Shown: in pieces, positions 1-13,076 of the stretch
How the letters are laid out: each line of letters begins with the position of its first letter
Numbering within the stretch: the first letter of the stretch is position 1
NCBI GenBank assembly: GCA_963854835.1
Contig: OY978525.1
Coordinates: 118,542,120-118,606,119 of the forward strand
Direction of reading: 5' to 3'
From: Megamerina dolium
Lineage: Eukaryota; Arthropoda; Insecta; Diptera; Megamerinidae
Length of the DNA stretch: 64,000 bases
Made by a program: the position numbers and the translations under genes
Notes under the pieces: model-generated
What the model saw: the letters and a program-made list of their open reading frames with translations, nothing else
The model's database searches: none
Told to the model about the DNA's origin: nothing

Positions 1-3000
1 ATAGCAACAATTTAAATCTTCAAATGGAAAAGTATATAGCATATGCTTCAATGTTCAACGATATATAGTAGTACATAATTTTATACTGTCGTACTGTCAT
101 ACTACAATACATACTTTTATTTTAAGTTTCCGTTTTATGTTCTTAGTCATTTCATTTTCACTTAAATCCCTTTAAACTATATACTACGTATATACAATGC
201 ATACTTACTTACAACATAGAATCACCATCATCATTCAGCCATGGAACTTACTTTGGCTACTAGTCGTACTATATATTGTACATGGTTTCATCCCTTGGAG
301 TTATAAACTATTGTTGCCAACATGTATTCGTATAGTATGTTATTAGTGCAAACTACGTACATACTACATAAAGAACTTAATTACATTAAAGCATATACTT
401 CTTATACCAACCAGTCTCTATGTATGTATGTATGTATGTATGTCAGTATGACTGTATGCATGCATGTATAACTCAAAACTGAGTGAGTGACTGACATTAA
501 CTGAAGTTTAAATTTTGCTCAAGTAAAACTTTCAAAACAATCAAAATGGATTAAAATTAAAGCGGCAAAAATCCCTGAATACAATGAACATCCTGTCACA
601 CAAGCCAACATTTTCTCATGTACATACCAAAGTACATATATAAAATACATGTATATATTTGTATGTAGCTACGTCTATAGACATTGATGTAAAGCACCAA
701 CTTTGTTGGAAAATGTCATTTGTACGATTAGTCGATTCACAAAAGCCCAAGCAGGATGTAGAGTAGAACGAGTAGAAACGAGCCTGATAGCCTGAAACTC
801 ATGAACATGTTGAATATTTAAAGAGAGCTTTAAAATATAAATAAGTTGATCAACTTATGAAGAATATAGCAAAATATGTCCTTGATAAATTGCATTAATT
901 TGATTGATATTCTTTATGCATCTCTGTTAGAAAAAAATAACTTTTTCTGAGTATACCTTAAGGATCAATCGTGGCAACGATTCTTTTTAGCCATAAAAAT
1001 GCATTCATATAATGATTTATAATTGATTCTCATAAAAAACTGTTGTACTACTAAATAACAGTCGAAAATATGCGAATAATTGATTAATAATTTTCTTTTG
1101 AAAATAATTTTTTTTTTTTTTAAATAGTCAACATTTAACTCAAGATAATGTATGGAGTGTTCAGTACATGTGGACACCACCGAACCACCCTCATCCTCGA
1201 AAAAAGCTAAAGTTATATGTATGAGCAAATTATAAAAGAATGTATAAAAAAGTTATTGCATATTTCAAGGAGACATATTGGTTTTTTTGTTTCTGTGGAC
1301 TCTTACGTTCATTGTATAAAGATTATGTTTGAGAATACCTCTAGTAAAATTTTTCGACGAATAATTTTCTAAAACATATTAACCCTCTAGTGACCTCACA
1401 AATGCCATTTTATTTAGACTTTTCAAAAAAGTGGTCAAAATGAACGTTTCGTGAAAGAGCTAACGGGTTAAAATATTCTACAAAAGTATTCCTCATGAAA
1501 TTTTACTATAACTATTCAAACTACATATTTCGCTCAGATATGAATTTGAATCTTTTTTTCGCCACTTCTTCTAAAAGCAGTCAGTCAAAAAAATTGCAAA
1601 TTTAATATAGCTATAGATAAAAAAAATTTGATCTTGAGAATGCAAAAATGCTTTTGGAGGTTTTATTATATGGATCTAAGGTCTTTTATCCTCAGTTAGA
1701 ATCATTCCGCCCCCACGAATAATGTGTCTTGTGTGTATTCAAGTGATCAATTTCAAGTTTAAAAATGGAAATCTTTCATTTAATAGTAAAAACGAAAAAT
1801 ATGAAATTTATTTTATGAAAACGAAACATTTGAAGTACAAATTTTAAATAGAAGGAAACCATTTCAACTAATTTACAATTGAATTGTTTCTTTGGTCATT
1901 CTGAAAAAAATGTTGCTAAATTTTTTTAAGTTAAATTACTCATCATTTCGATGGAAAATAGCATATGTCGTAGTTTTTTAATGTCTATCAGCCACTTACT
2001 TTAATATATTTGAACCTTATTAGTTAAGAGCCACTCTCTTACACAATTTAATTTTTATTCTTTTTCAAATATTCGTATTTTCTTGCATGACATAATGGAA
2101 AACTTTTGCAAAAAAAAAAAATAATAAAAAAAAGGTGATAATTTTAAAATGTAATATGTACCAACATACTTATTCATACATACATGTATATAAACATACA
2201 TTCAGTTTTCTTTGCATCTTTGTTTTTCCCATGTACGTACACACTAAATCGCGTACTCATTCATCATTTAATGACTCTACTTTGTTATTGCTGTTGTTTG
2301 TTTTAAGTTTGACTTTCGTTTTAGCACTCACGTTCAAGATAGTTGCATTTACATACATACTCGTGCATACATACATATTCTATAAGTATGAGTATACATA
2401 TTATATATTCAAATATGAATGTACCTAAACATGTGTATACACATCTCAGATGAGTACAGTGAGTGAGTGAGAGAGTATGTTTATATGTACATGAAACATG
2501 TATAGATACCTGCAAAATAAACAAAAAATAAAATAAAAGCAATAAATTTTGCCGCAACATGAAATATTCAAAAAGACGAAAACGCAACCGCCAAGTCACA
2601 AACACACACACACACACACACACACACCCCCCCAAAATAAATAAGCAAAATATGCGTTCATGAAAATATTGCACATATGTGTAAGTTGTTTTTTTTTTTG
2701 TGTTTTTCATTTTTCTTTTTCATATTTTCAGTGAATTGAGTTTCAATGATTTTCCAATTTTGCATTCATGCTTAAAATTGTATATGTCAGAAGACCACAA
2801 ACACAAGCATTCTTTTATAAAATGAAAAAAATATATATATCGAATCATAAACTAAATATATATAATAGATAAGTTGGTTCTACGTAAAGAAAATTGAGCT
2901 TATATTTTGCTATGCGCCCATTTGTGTTCATCATTTTTTTTGTTTTTTCTACCTTATTCGCATACTACATGGCAGCATAACATTGCAAGTACAGGGTGAA

Positions 3001-4368
3001 ACGCAAATGTCATGTCATGTCATATTGATTGGTATGGTAGTTTAAATAAAGTTCTCTTCTTTTTGCACACATTCACGTTTACAAGTTCAATTTCATGTTG
3101 GCTTGGTTGGTGCGTACATACATAGTAGACGCAATAGTAAAATGATTGACAGTTTCCGATGAATCAAGTACATACTATATATATAAAATATGAATCCAAT
3201 TTTGACATGATTTTCACATAAAATATACTATCTGTTTTACCACAAATAAAAAAAAAAAAAAATTTTTAATTGATTTCCAACTACGATAGTTTGAAAGGTT
3301 TTGACAAGTTTAAGGTTGAAATATGTTTGAAAAGGTTTTCTTCTTTTTCAATATACTCAATATTATGCATAATACTTTTATAAATTGATAATTGATATTG
3401 AGAAAGTACTGAAATTCTACAATATTAAAACTAAATTAAATTTGAACTATAACTATTTTTCAAAGTGAAGTAACTCATCCAATGAGAATGAGTAGAGAAT
3501 GAGTTGCTTATTTGCCTTCAGTTTTTTTTTTTTTTATTTTTTTTTTATTTTATATTTGAAAAATACAACAATAATTAAAATATAATAGTTTTGAATCATT
3601 CTATTCAACTATCACTAATAATTTCCTGTTCAAAACTTGCTAATCACTTGACGTCTTCTAATTGATTTCCATATGTTTTCGTTATTTCAGATTTATTTGT
3701 AGGAAATAAATATATTTTCATGAAAACAAAAATTTGAATATACACATTTTTATATGCTAAACTTAGAAACTTATTACTACTTATTATTATCTTAAAGTAT
3801 ATGATGTCTCGAAAACATATCCTACAATATCACAATATCCTACAATTTCTGAAGGGATCCCCAAGAAAGAAAAATTAAAGTACTCCGAGTTGAAATTATC
3901 CCTCAGAAATCAATTTATTTCCATCATTTTCGAATAGCATATTTCATGCAACATTACAATTCATCATGACAATGTGATACACCCTGCTTCAAATATAGTA
4001 CACCACTTCCTTATGTATGAGTATGTATCATATAGTAGATACGTAAGTACATTTTGTATTTATTTCTATTTCAAATTATCAACATTTCAACTAATTCCAT
4101 AAATTAAGGTAATAACTGGCTTAAATCTTATCCGTCGCTCACTTTCCGTTTCCTGCACTTTGACAATGATCAGCCACTGACTGACTACTTTTTAGGTAGG
4201 TGCTTGCCTAACAGGGTTGGCTGTTGAAGTGCTTGAAAAAAGTGCTTTTAGCTCTAGATTTTGATGTCAAACTTTGAATTTCAAACTAAATATAACACTA
4301 AGAAATCATCATAAATAGTAAATATGTAGAATTTTTTTTTATTCATATTTCACACAATTTATTAGTTA
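1..4368. other. AT-rich non-coding DNA
   Basis: No gene is supported in this stretch. It holds a (TATG)n tract at 419-442, a (CA)n run followed by a C run at 2600-2633, many homopolymer A/T tracts and many short low-complexity ORFs. It may be intronic. Confidence 0.7.
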
Positions 4369-5161
4369 CAGTGTGATTTCTTAAGAGCCTTTGGATTTTA
4401 TTTAAAAAAAAAAAACACATAAAATTTAGAGAAATGTATGAAATCTTTATTTGAGTCGATAGAACAATCTATATAATACAATGTTTGAAGATGATTTCAT
4501 GTAAATGTTCATAGCGACTGTGCCTCAAATGGTTCATAAGCTGTGTCCAATTTTGACATATATCGGTCGGTATTTCACGAATAAATTCTTCAATATTGGC
4601 TTTCAGTGCATCAACTATTGTGGGCTTGTCGCTATAGACATGAGCCTTCACATAGCCTCACAAAAATAATCTAAAAGCATTAAATCGAACAATCTAGGCG
4701 ACCAATTAACCGGCCCCAAAAGTGCAATAAACTGTTCACCGAACTCACCTCTCAATTGGGTAATTGTTTCGCGTGTTGTGTGGCATGTGGTACCGTCTTG
4801 TTAAAACCACATGTCAACCAAGTTCATTTCTTCCATTTTGGGCAAAAAAAAAGTTTGTAATCATCACACGGTAGCGTTCGCCATTCACAGTAACGTTCCT
4901 GCCTTCGTCGTCTTTGAAAAGGTACGGTCCAATGATGCCATCGGTCCATAATCCACACCAAGGTCGCCCAAACTGACCATAAAATGAATGAATGAATGAA
5001 CCGAGCATAAATTTTGATAGTAAAATTCAATAATCTGTAAGAGTTGCTCGTTTGTAAATCGATTCATAATTAAATTATAGACCCAACTGAACATATTTGA
5101 CAGTAAGATGACAGTAAGAAAACAATGTTGCCAAAAGGAAAGTTGCTAAAAAATCACCCTG
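4369..5161 (-). mobile_element. DD41D Tc1/mariner element, internally deleted (family A)
   Basis: The left end cagtgtgatttctta and the reverse complement of the right end cagggtgattttttagc form terminal inverted repeats flanked by TA on both sides (4367-4368 and 5162-5163). The minus strand encodes the transposase start MNRFTNEQLLQIIEFYYQN, then jumps to WCGLWTDGIIGPYLFKDDEG and VNGERYRVMI, and ends with VCQNWTQLMNHLRHSRYEH...EIIFKH. At 793 bp against about 1.3 kb for a complete element, it has lost the helix-turn-helix and first catalytic segments. It also has frameshifts and is inactive. It belongs to the same family as the copy at 55765. Confidence 0.9.
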
Positions 5162-6089
5162 TAATTAAATAATTTCACACAGCGGCTAATTACTTTGCAC
5201 AGAGAATTTATATTAATAAAGCCATGTGTATGAAGTGTGTGTATGAATTCTTGTTGCATAGTTCATAGACCGATAATTTAGTTGTCTGAAGGTAGCGCTT
5301 TCAATGACGCCAAGGTATTTTTTAATCTTTATTAATTAAAATTGACCCCACACAGGACAGCCTATATTTCCTATACATTTTTTTAAACCAATTGTTTGCT
5401 GTGCGCTCCTATCGGCTATAGCCTATGTATCCTAAGCCTAAATACGGACCTGAATTTGAGTACATCATATGAATAACAAACATCCAAATATAGTATACAT
5501 TTTATATCTCATTCCTTTCAAGCTTTGAGTCTCAACAAAAACGAAAAAAAAAGCATACAAATAAATATTCGTCTTGTATAAAGTGCATATAGATGTGTGT
5601 GTATGTGTGTGTAAAGAAACCTAAGAAACGTAAAACAAAAACTAAAAACAAACAAGGCAAAACTAGAAACAATATACATATACACTCATACATATTAAGT
5701 ATATATGTGTTGGTTTGTGTATGACAGAGTAGGATAGAAAAGTATTTATATATGGGAGATGCTAAAAGAAACATACAGAGAGAGAGAGAGAGAGGGAGGG
5801 AGAATACACACAGAATGAGTGTGAGAGCGAGATAGAGAATAAAGGTTATAAAGTACTTACATTTCATGGATATAAAGCTCACATGAATCTGCATCAATAC
5901 AAAACATCTACAATAGTAAATGTTCATAGTAATTTTACAGATGAAAATGAGTGCGTTTTTATGTATCCTTGCTATGCATATGTTGTTGTTGGTGTGTGTG
6001 TGTGTGTATGTGTGAAACAGATGCGTGCATAATAATAAGACTGCTTAAATAATAATAGTAAGCTACTTGCTCATACGAGTACATACATA
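5162..6089. other. AT-rich non-coding DNA
   Basis: An (AG)n tract lies at 5776-5794 and GT-rich tracts at 5597-5613 and 5993-6013. A very short possible exon on the minus strand near 5867-5913 is discussed in the findings. Nothing else is recognisable. Confidence 0.55.
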
Positions 6090-6971
6090 AAGCGTTTTCC
6101 ATTAGGGACATAATAATTTCGTATCTTTATATGAACGCACCCTTAAACTTTTTTAATCAACTGTCAATGTCAAAACGTTAGTTAAACTCAACATTTTCAT
6201 CATGGTAAAGTTCACGAACCAGCAACGTTTGGAAATTATTAAAAATTACTACCGAAATTCTGAGTCGGTGGTCGCAACTTTAAGAGCGAAAAATCATCTT
6301 TAGCGATGAAGCTCATTTCTGGCTCAATGGCTTTGTCAATAAGCAAAATATGCATTATTGGTCAGCAAAAAACCTACAAGTGCTTTTTGAGACACCATTG
6401 CACCCCCAAAAAGTTACTGTTGGTGCGGTTTTCATGCCGGAGCTGTGATTGGGCCGTATTTTTTCGTCGATGAAAACGACCGTCATGTTACCGTCAATGG
6501 AAAGCGCTATCGTGCTATGTTGGAAGATTATTTGTGGCCAGAATTGGATCAACTTGACATCAGCGATATGTGGTTTCAACAAGACGGTGCCACTAGCTAG
6601 ACAGCACACGTCACAATCGATTTATTGCAAGGCAAATTCGGTGAACGTGTTATCTCAAGAAATGGTACGGTCGAATGGCCGCCTCGTTCATGCGATCTAA
6701 CACCATTGGATTTCTTTTTATGGGGCTTTATCAAGTCACTGGTCTATGCCAACAAGCCATCAACTTTAGACGAGCTCAAAGACAATTGGAAAATTGGGTC
6801 CAAATAATCAACCGCTGTAAAGGAACTCGTGGTAGTCATATGATCGAAATCGAATTTCATTCATAAAATGTAATGCTTGCATTATATCCACAATAAATTT
6901 GAACTCAATATCTCAAATTTTTCTGTATTTTATTAATAGATAAAATTGTTATGTCCCTAATGAAAACCCTT
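6090..6971 (+). mobile_element. DD41D Tc1/mariner element, internally deleted (family B)
   Basis: The ends aagcgttttccattagggac and (reverse complement) aagggttttcattagggac form TIRs flanked by TA at 6088-6089 and 6972-6973. The plus strand starts MVKFTNQQRLEIIKNYYRNS at about 6201, then jumps straight to FSDEAHFWLNGFVNKQN. It continues through MWFQQDGATS to PPRSCDLTPLDFFLWG. Counting between the D of QQDG and the D of PLDF gives 41 residues, so this is DD41D. It has a stop in the codon after GATS, frameshifts and a deletion of about 400 bp. It is dead. Confidence 0.9.
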
Positions 6972-7265
6972 TACATACATATGAGCAAATTACACATACA
7001 ACCACACAACCATACAAAGAAAAGCATAGTTTTTCCTGTTTTTCATTGTCTATCTGTCAATGTAATCTTATACATGATATTAATATATGTGTTGCTCACA
7101 TGTGTTTGTGCGTATATATAATTTATTAATATTATTCACTACTTTTGGATTTCACTTTCTATTTCATTTTCAATTGACGCAAACGTTACGTGCTTTTGCA
7201 ACTAATGTTATCTTTAATGCTTTCAGTCTTATCCTTAATTATATATACTGACTCCTCATTGCCAT

Positions 7266-7290
7266 ACACATACACACACACACACACACA
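7266..7290. repeat. (CA)n microsatellite
   Basis: An uninterrupted CA dinucleotide tract of about a dozen units. Confidence 0.9.
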
Positions 7291-7422
7291 CGCTCATGTA
7301 TTCTCATCGTATACACATCGACATAATGTAATTGGTAAAGGGGATGTATATGTATTTGCCAGGTACTACTCTTCAGTTAGATTTGTACGTAATTTCATTA
7401 TACATGTAAGTATCTATACAAT

Positions 7423-7575
<153 letters not shown>

Positions 7576-8822
7576 GACTATGTATTGTTTTCTTTGCTTT
7601 TATGGTTATTGTCTGATCAAATCTTATTCCATTTTAAGTAGCACAATATGTATGTACATGTATATGCATTGTTGTGTGTATCAACTTGGTTTAGTATTAA
7701 ATATTCTCACGAAAAATCATTTTTATTCTCAATGTTAATTCTACTATTTCAAGGTTCCTAAATAATATATACTAGTATGTACAATATATTGGCAAACATC
7801 TAATCAATCGCTCATAAGAGACCACTTTCATGCGTGAAAGCATTTATGTGTCCATACAATAATCTATAACTATGTACGTGTAAGAGTCTTGATATTCAAT
7901 ACGATACGATATCATATTAAATAATTAAGTAAATATACCGTAGATGATTGAAATAAAATTGTTATTCAATACATACGTATGTATATGTTTGACTCTAGTA
8001 AAGATTACTGATACAAAATTTAATACAATACTTATATCGCAAAAAAAAAAATTAAATTTCTAAAAATTGAATGTGTTTTAATAAATTTCAATTCAAAGCA
8101 AAATATCCTCAAGATTTTGTTGTATAAAAAAACTTTGAATATTGCAAAGGAAACTAAAAATATGCAAATAAAATTTCATCGGAAATCTTGTGCCATCATC
8201 ATAAAACTTTAACTTTTGCAATAATTGTATATATATATATATGCATTTCAATATTTCCAAATCATAAAACTTTGACTTTTTGCAATAATATTATTATGCA
8301 TTACGATATTTCCGCGATATTTAAGCATCCGCAGGTTGTACGTAATTTTCATTCTTGTCACTAACACCTCTCTCTGGTCGTTGACTGAACATCTCTTAAT
8401 TATTATTATTAATTTTTTGGTTCAGATATTTCAAATATATATAAAAAAAAAAAATCATTTGCTCTTCATTTGCCAAAATATATTTGAAATGTGTACATGA
8501 AAAAAGCCTTAAATATTCAATATTGATTAAAAGCTTACCTTGAGACTAAATTAGGAACATCAAATGAAATGTTTTGGACATTTTATGAACAAAATGTAGT
8601 CATAATGCCTGGATGAGTGCTGTTACATTATTTTTCTACAAACTTGATTCGTTGAAACTTTTAACTTTGAAGTATAATAAAAAACAAAAATTTATATGTG
8701 ACACTTATACGCCCCGAAGCACAGTGGACAAAAATCGAAGGAGTGATTGGATTACAATGAAACTTTGTATGTTAGTTAATCTTAGACTACAGATCTCAAA
8801 TGATCAATATGAAATCTAATTA

Positions 8823-9277
8823 CCACCTTGATCAAAAAGTTCCCGGAATAACCACCGTGTGGCGCTCCCATTGTTCCAATTTGAGTTCTGTTTTTTTTTT
8901 TTTTTTGTTACGTTGGTACATCTGTTGTTGATATTTTCTCTAAGTCTTAGCATCATAGTTTGACATTTGCAAAAGTTACGTAGCCAAGAGTATATCTATC
9001 TCTGTGTGTGTTGGCGATTTTTTACAATTTTCAATCAATTTCATGCAAAGAAGAGACCGTGTTAACGTCGCAAAAGACATGATTTGCGAGGCAGAATCCG
9101 ATCCCACATTCATCAAAAAGATCATTGCTAACTACAGTAACTGTCAAGCTATGACGCTAAGATTTAGAGGGAATATCAACAACAGATGTACCAACTTAAC
9201 AAAAGAAAACAGAAATCAAATTGGAACGATGAGAGCGCCACACGCTGGTTATTCCGGGAACTTTTTGATCAATGTGG
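8823..9277 (+). mobile_element. mariner-type element with long TIRs, deletion derivative (family D)
   Basis: The element begins ccaccttgatcaaaaagttc and ends with its inverse, flanked by TA at 8821-8822 and 9278-9279. The two ends match as inverted repeats for roughly 145 bp, far beyond normal mariner TIRs. Between them lies only a small transposase piece on the plus strand (FLQFSINFMQRRDRVNVAKD and DMICEAESDPTFIKK), after which the right TIR begins. It is 455 bp long and non-autonomous. A sister copy lies at 60191-60867. Confidence 0.9.
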
Positions 9278-11045
9278 TATGTAAACATTATACTTTTGTC
9301 ATTTTGACGTTTTTGATAGCGTATGGAACCCAAGCGAATGATTGAATTTTATCAATTTCATTTTTAATAAATAACATTATTAAAATAATGTAAATAATAT
9401 CAAATTAAAATAAAAAAAATATATATATATAAAAATATTTGTTAGTACGAAAATGTGGCATACTTTAAGGCGTTTCCTTTAATAGTCATTTAATTACGAT
9501 ATACATAAGGAAAATATATAAATGAAATTATTATAAGATTCGATCCTGAAAGTATGCACTATTTTTTCTTTTTTATTAATGCTGCTGATTTTTTGTCGTA
9601 AATAAAATTTTTGGAACAATTTTGAAATTGCATTTTTGTACAAGAACAGTCGAAAAGGGTCGAAGATTTTCATATGTGGTGAAAGTCAAATGTTCATACT
9701 TCAGCATACAAAAAGGAATAAAGCGAAAATCGCTGGTACTTTTTTTTTTCCTGAACCTCAAAAGTTTAACTTTTTTAATTTTTTCCGTATTTTAAAGTGT
9801 TCATTTTAAATCAGTCTTAATTGAAAGTTGTAACTGTTGTTTCAAATATTATAAACTCAAACAATTCTATGATATATTCCTGTTCAATAGCAAAGAGCAA
9901 GTAAGTGTATTTAAATACGAAATTATAGTGATTTTTCCTTTCATCATGCCTTAGAATGATAATCACCCATTTCAACAATAGTTTTATGCAATTTGGTCGA
10001 CTTTGATGAGCTGTGACAAGACCATGGAGATTTTCTTCAATTTCTTTCCTGAATGCTCTTCAATTTTTCCGTATTCCCTGTTAAATAAGACCACCAAAAT
10101 CATCATCAAAATCGATGACCCAAAATTTTCGATTTATTTCACCAAGTCGACGCACTGTACGAATTCCCCTTTGGCCGAGCTTCTCTTGCATTACTGTTGT
10201 GCGTGTTAAATTTTGGGCGGTATAAGTAGGGACCATAATTTTAGCTTCTCAAAAATGAACTGTTCTACGTCACAGAAGCACTCGACCATATGGTCGACCA
10301 AGGTCCATTCAACACAGCAGAATACCGAAATGCTTTGTATGGGAACAAAACAAAGCATTTGTGTATTCTTGCTGCTAAAATAAGAACAACCAAATTTATA
10401 TTTGCCGCTTGCGAACAGCAGAATCCTTATGACACCACTGTTTCAGAGCTTTGTCAGAGCGTTCTTTTAGAAGCATTTTCATGACAAATTGATACTGTCG
10501 GAGGAATCGCCAATTGATTATCGTTCGAAAGAAAAATCTTTTCAATATTAAAGTTATGATTCAGTCGGGAATTGAATCCACGACCTACAGATTAGAAAGC
10601 CAACACATTAATTAAAATGTTCAATAATCGAATAATCAATTAATCGAACATTATATGATTAACCAAAATTTGTGAACAAACGATTAATCGCACTATCCTA
10701 ATTTGTTGGACACAGACATAATGACTTTGTAAATTCCCAGCTGGTATTATACATATATTGGCGATATAGTCGACTTTCAATTAATATATGTATGATACAT
10801 GTACCCAATGGTGGGTTGCATAATCAAATAATTGATATAGATATTCATTAAATTTATATTCATATACATATATGTACATATACACACATGCACACATGTA
10901 TTCAATTAATTATTATTGTGAAAAAAGTTTCAAATCAAACTTAACAATAATAATAATGAAAATAAATTAATTTCATATGGTCATTTCACATGTCATTCTA
11001 TGTTATGCAATTATATCTATGTACGATACATAGGTATATGCTATA

Positions 11046-11079
11046 TGTGTGTGAGTGTGTGTGTGTGTGTGTGTGTGTA
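11046..11079. repeat. (GT)n microsatellite
   Basis: About 15 GT units with one GA interruption near the start. Confidence 0.9.
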
Positions 11080-12003
11080 CTTTTAATCGAATGAAAATCA
11101 ATTATCGATAATTAAAATAAAATGAAATAAACCAAAAACAAAAAAAAAGATCCAAATATAATACCACATTTTAAATTGATTGTTCAACAAACAAATAAAT
11201 AGTTTGTTTTATTTTGTGTGTGTGTATGTGTGTGTTGTTTGTTATTTTCAAGAAAAAAAATTAAATTCATTTCATCCATGAATAGTTAAGCATGCAGGCA
11301 TTAGTATATGCATATAAAGTATTTGGGATCTAAATAGATGCATATATAGAGAAGTATCTAGAATCAATGTGGTTTGATTCACACCTGATAATCCTGAATA
11401 TTTTGCAAACAAACATACAGAAAAAAAAAAGAAAAATCTTAAGTTGTGTACTCATTTCAAAAGTATACGAATATATACATTTGCAACAAAAAAAAAATAA
11501 ATTTGCTTATTAGTACGTAAATACGATTATTGCAAATGCATTACACAGAAGATGGCAATTTTAATAATTAACAACAACAACATACATAAGGTAAGTAAAA
11601 ATAATCAAGACACCTTATGAAACCAAAAAATACAAGTAAAACCCAAGATACACTTTGAATGAAATATCAAAAGACTATAAATTACACAGAAGTGTATAAT
11701 CAACACGTACATATCAACTGGTTGCTTACCAGTTTGATTGTGTGTTTGTGTGTGTGTGTGTGTTTGTATGTTTGCATAAAGATAACTATGAATAAATTAC
11801 AAAGAAACAAAATCACATAGAATACTAGAATTTCGTAAATAAATTGAGTACGTGCACGTGCTTATTCCTTGGTTTCTATGTATGTATGTGTGTGTAATTT
11901 ACATACATACATAAATACAATATATAAGGTTATCCACTTCCAAAGGTCAAATATAAAACATACATAAATGTAATATATGTTAACTATCGTTTATGATAAT
12001 CCT

Positions 12004-12050
12004 TATGATGATGATGATGATGGTGATGATTATGATGATGATGATGATGT
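12004..12050. repeat. (GAT)n microsatellite, interrupted
   Basis: GAT trinucleotides with a ggt and a tat interruption. Confidence 0.9.
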
Positions 12051-12679
12051 TATTGATGCTGCTATGTGCTATCATTGAAATAAAAACAATTTCATTATTT
12101 GCCCCTTATACATACATATGTACGAGTATGTACATAAAATAGTAGCAAAAGTAGAATGAAAATGTATCAAAGGCGGTAATAATATTATTTTATGATAGCC
12201 CATAAAGCTTGCTTACAAGTACTGAAATTTTATTTTCAATTTTATATCAGATTGTACAAGTACCACCAAACCAATATTCCAGTATATAACATACAAAATT
12301 TGACTGAATGTACTGAATGTAGGTATATATGGGCATTTCCTTGGTTAAAAATGAGCTATTTCGTATACATAAATAAAATAGAGAATATCAAGAAATATTG
12401 GAAGAATGTGATATACATTTTTGTTGTTGTTTTTTTTTTTTTTTTAGCATGCGATAAGTGAATCAAATATGTATTGACATCAGCCACTGCTCGTATATAC
12501 AGTCTACTTTGAGATGCATTGGGGAGATGGGGGCTACAATAGCCCAAGTAAGTACTAGAATAGTCATTGAATGTTACGGCTACAAGTGGAATTCAAATAT
12601 CGCGCTCATTTATATTGTACAGTCAACATGACAAGCGATCGTGACAGCCAAAATATCAACTCTGTACGTGGTCGTGTAA

Positions 12680-13076
12680 GAAGTCATAGACTTAGACGTA
12701 GACGTAATCGTAGACGTAGACGGGGACGTAATCGTAGTCGTAGTCGTAGTCGTAGACGTAGACGTAGTCGTAGATGTAGTCGTAGTTGTAGACGTAGACG
12801 TAGTCGTAGACGTAGACGTAGTCGTAGACGTAGACGTAGTCGTAGACGTAGACGTAGTCGTAGACGTAATCATAGAAGTAGTCGTAGAAGTAGTCGTAGA
12901 CGTAGACTTAGACGTAATCGTAGGCGTAATTGTAGACATAGTCGTAGACGCAGTCGTAGACGTAGACGTAGTCGTAGACCTAATCGTAAACGTAGTCGTA
13001 GACGTGGTCGTAGACGTAGCCATAGACGTGTACGTAGACGTAGTCGTAGACGTAGTCGTAGACGTAGTTGTAGTTG
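12680..13076. repeat. hexamer-based minisatellite, cgtaga/cgtagt
   Basis: About 65 tandem copies of a six-base unit cgta(g)a or cgtagt. Many are organised as an 18-bp higher unit cgtagacgtagacgtagt. Because the unit is a multiple of three, open frames appear on both strands (an Arg/Ser-rich one on plus, a Thr/Ser-rich one on minus). The ORFs follow from the repeat and are not evidence of coding. Confidence 0.95.

Larger units (their letters stand above)
9278..12670. other. non-coding DNA with microsatellites; slightly GC-richer island at 9990-10480
   Basis: No gene is supported. Microsatellites include (GT)n at 11046-11079, GT-rich runs at 11215-11234 and 11740-11764, and (GAT)n at 12004-12050. 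The 9990-10480 island looks like a decayed coding or transposon remnant but no family is recognised. At 10610-10720 a stretch ending 'gattaatcgcactatccta' resembles the end of the hAT-type MITE at 29111-29482. Confidence 0.55.

Noticed and set aside
10560..10610. tRNA-like or SINE B-box sequence on the minus strand (ggattcaattcc with a 7-bp imperfect stem)
   Set aside because: Only a T-arm-like hairpin with a mismatch is present. No acceptor stem, D-arm or clear anticodon arm could be drawn.
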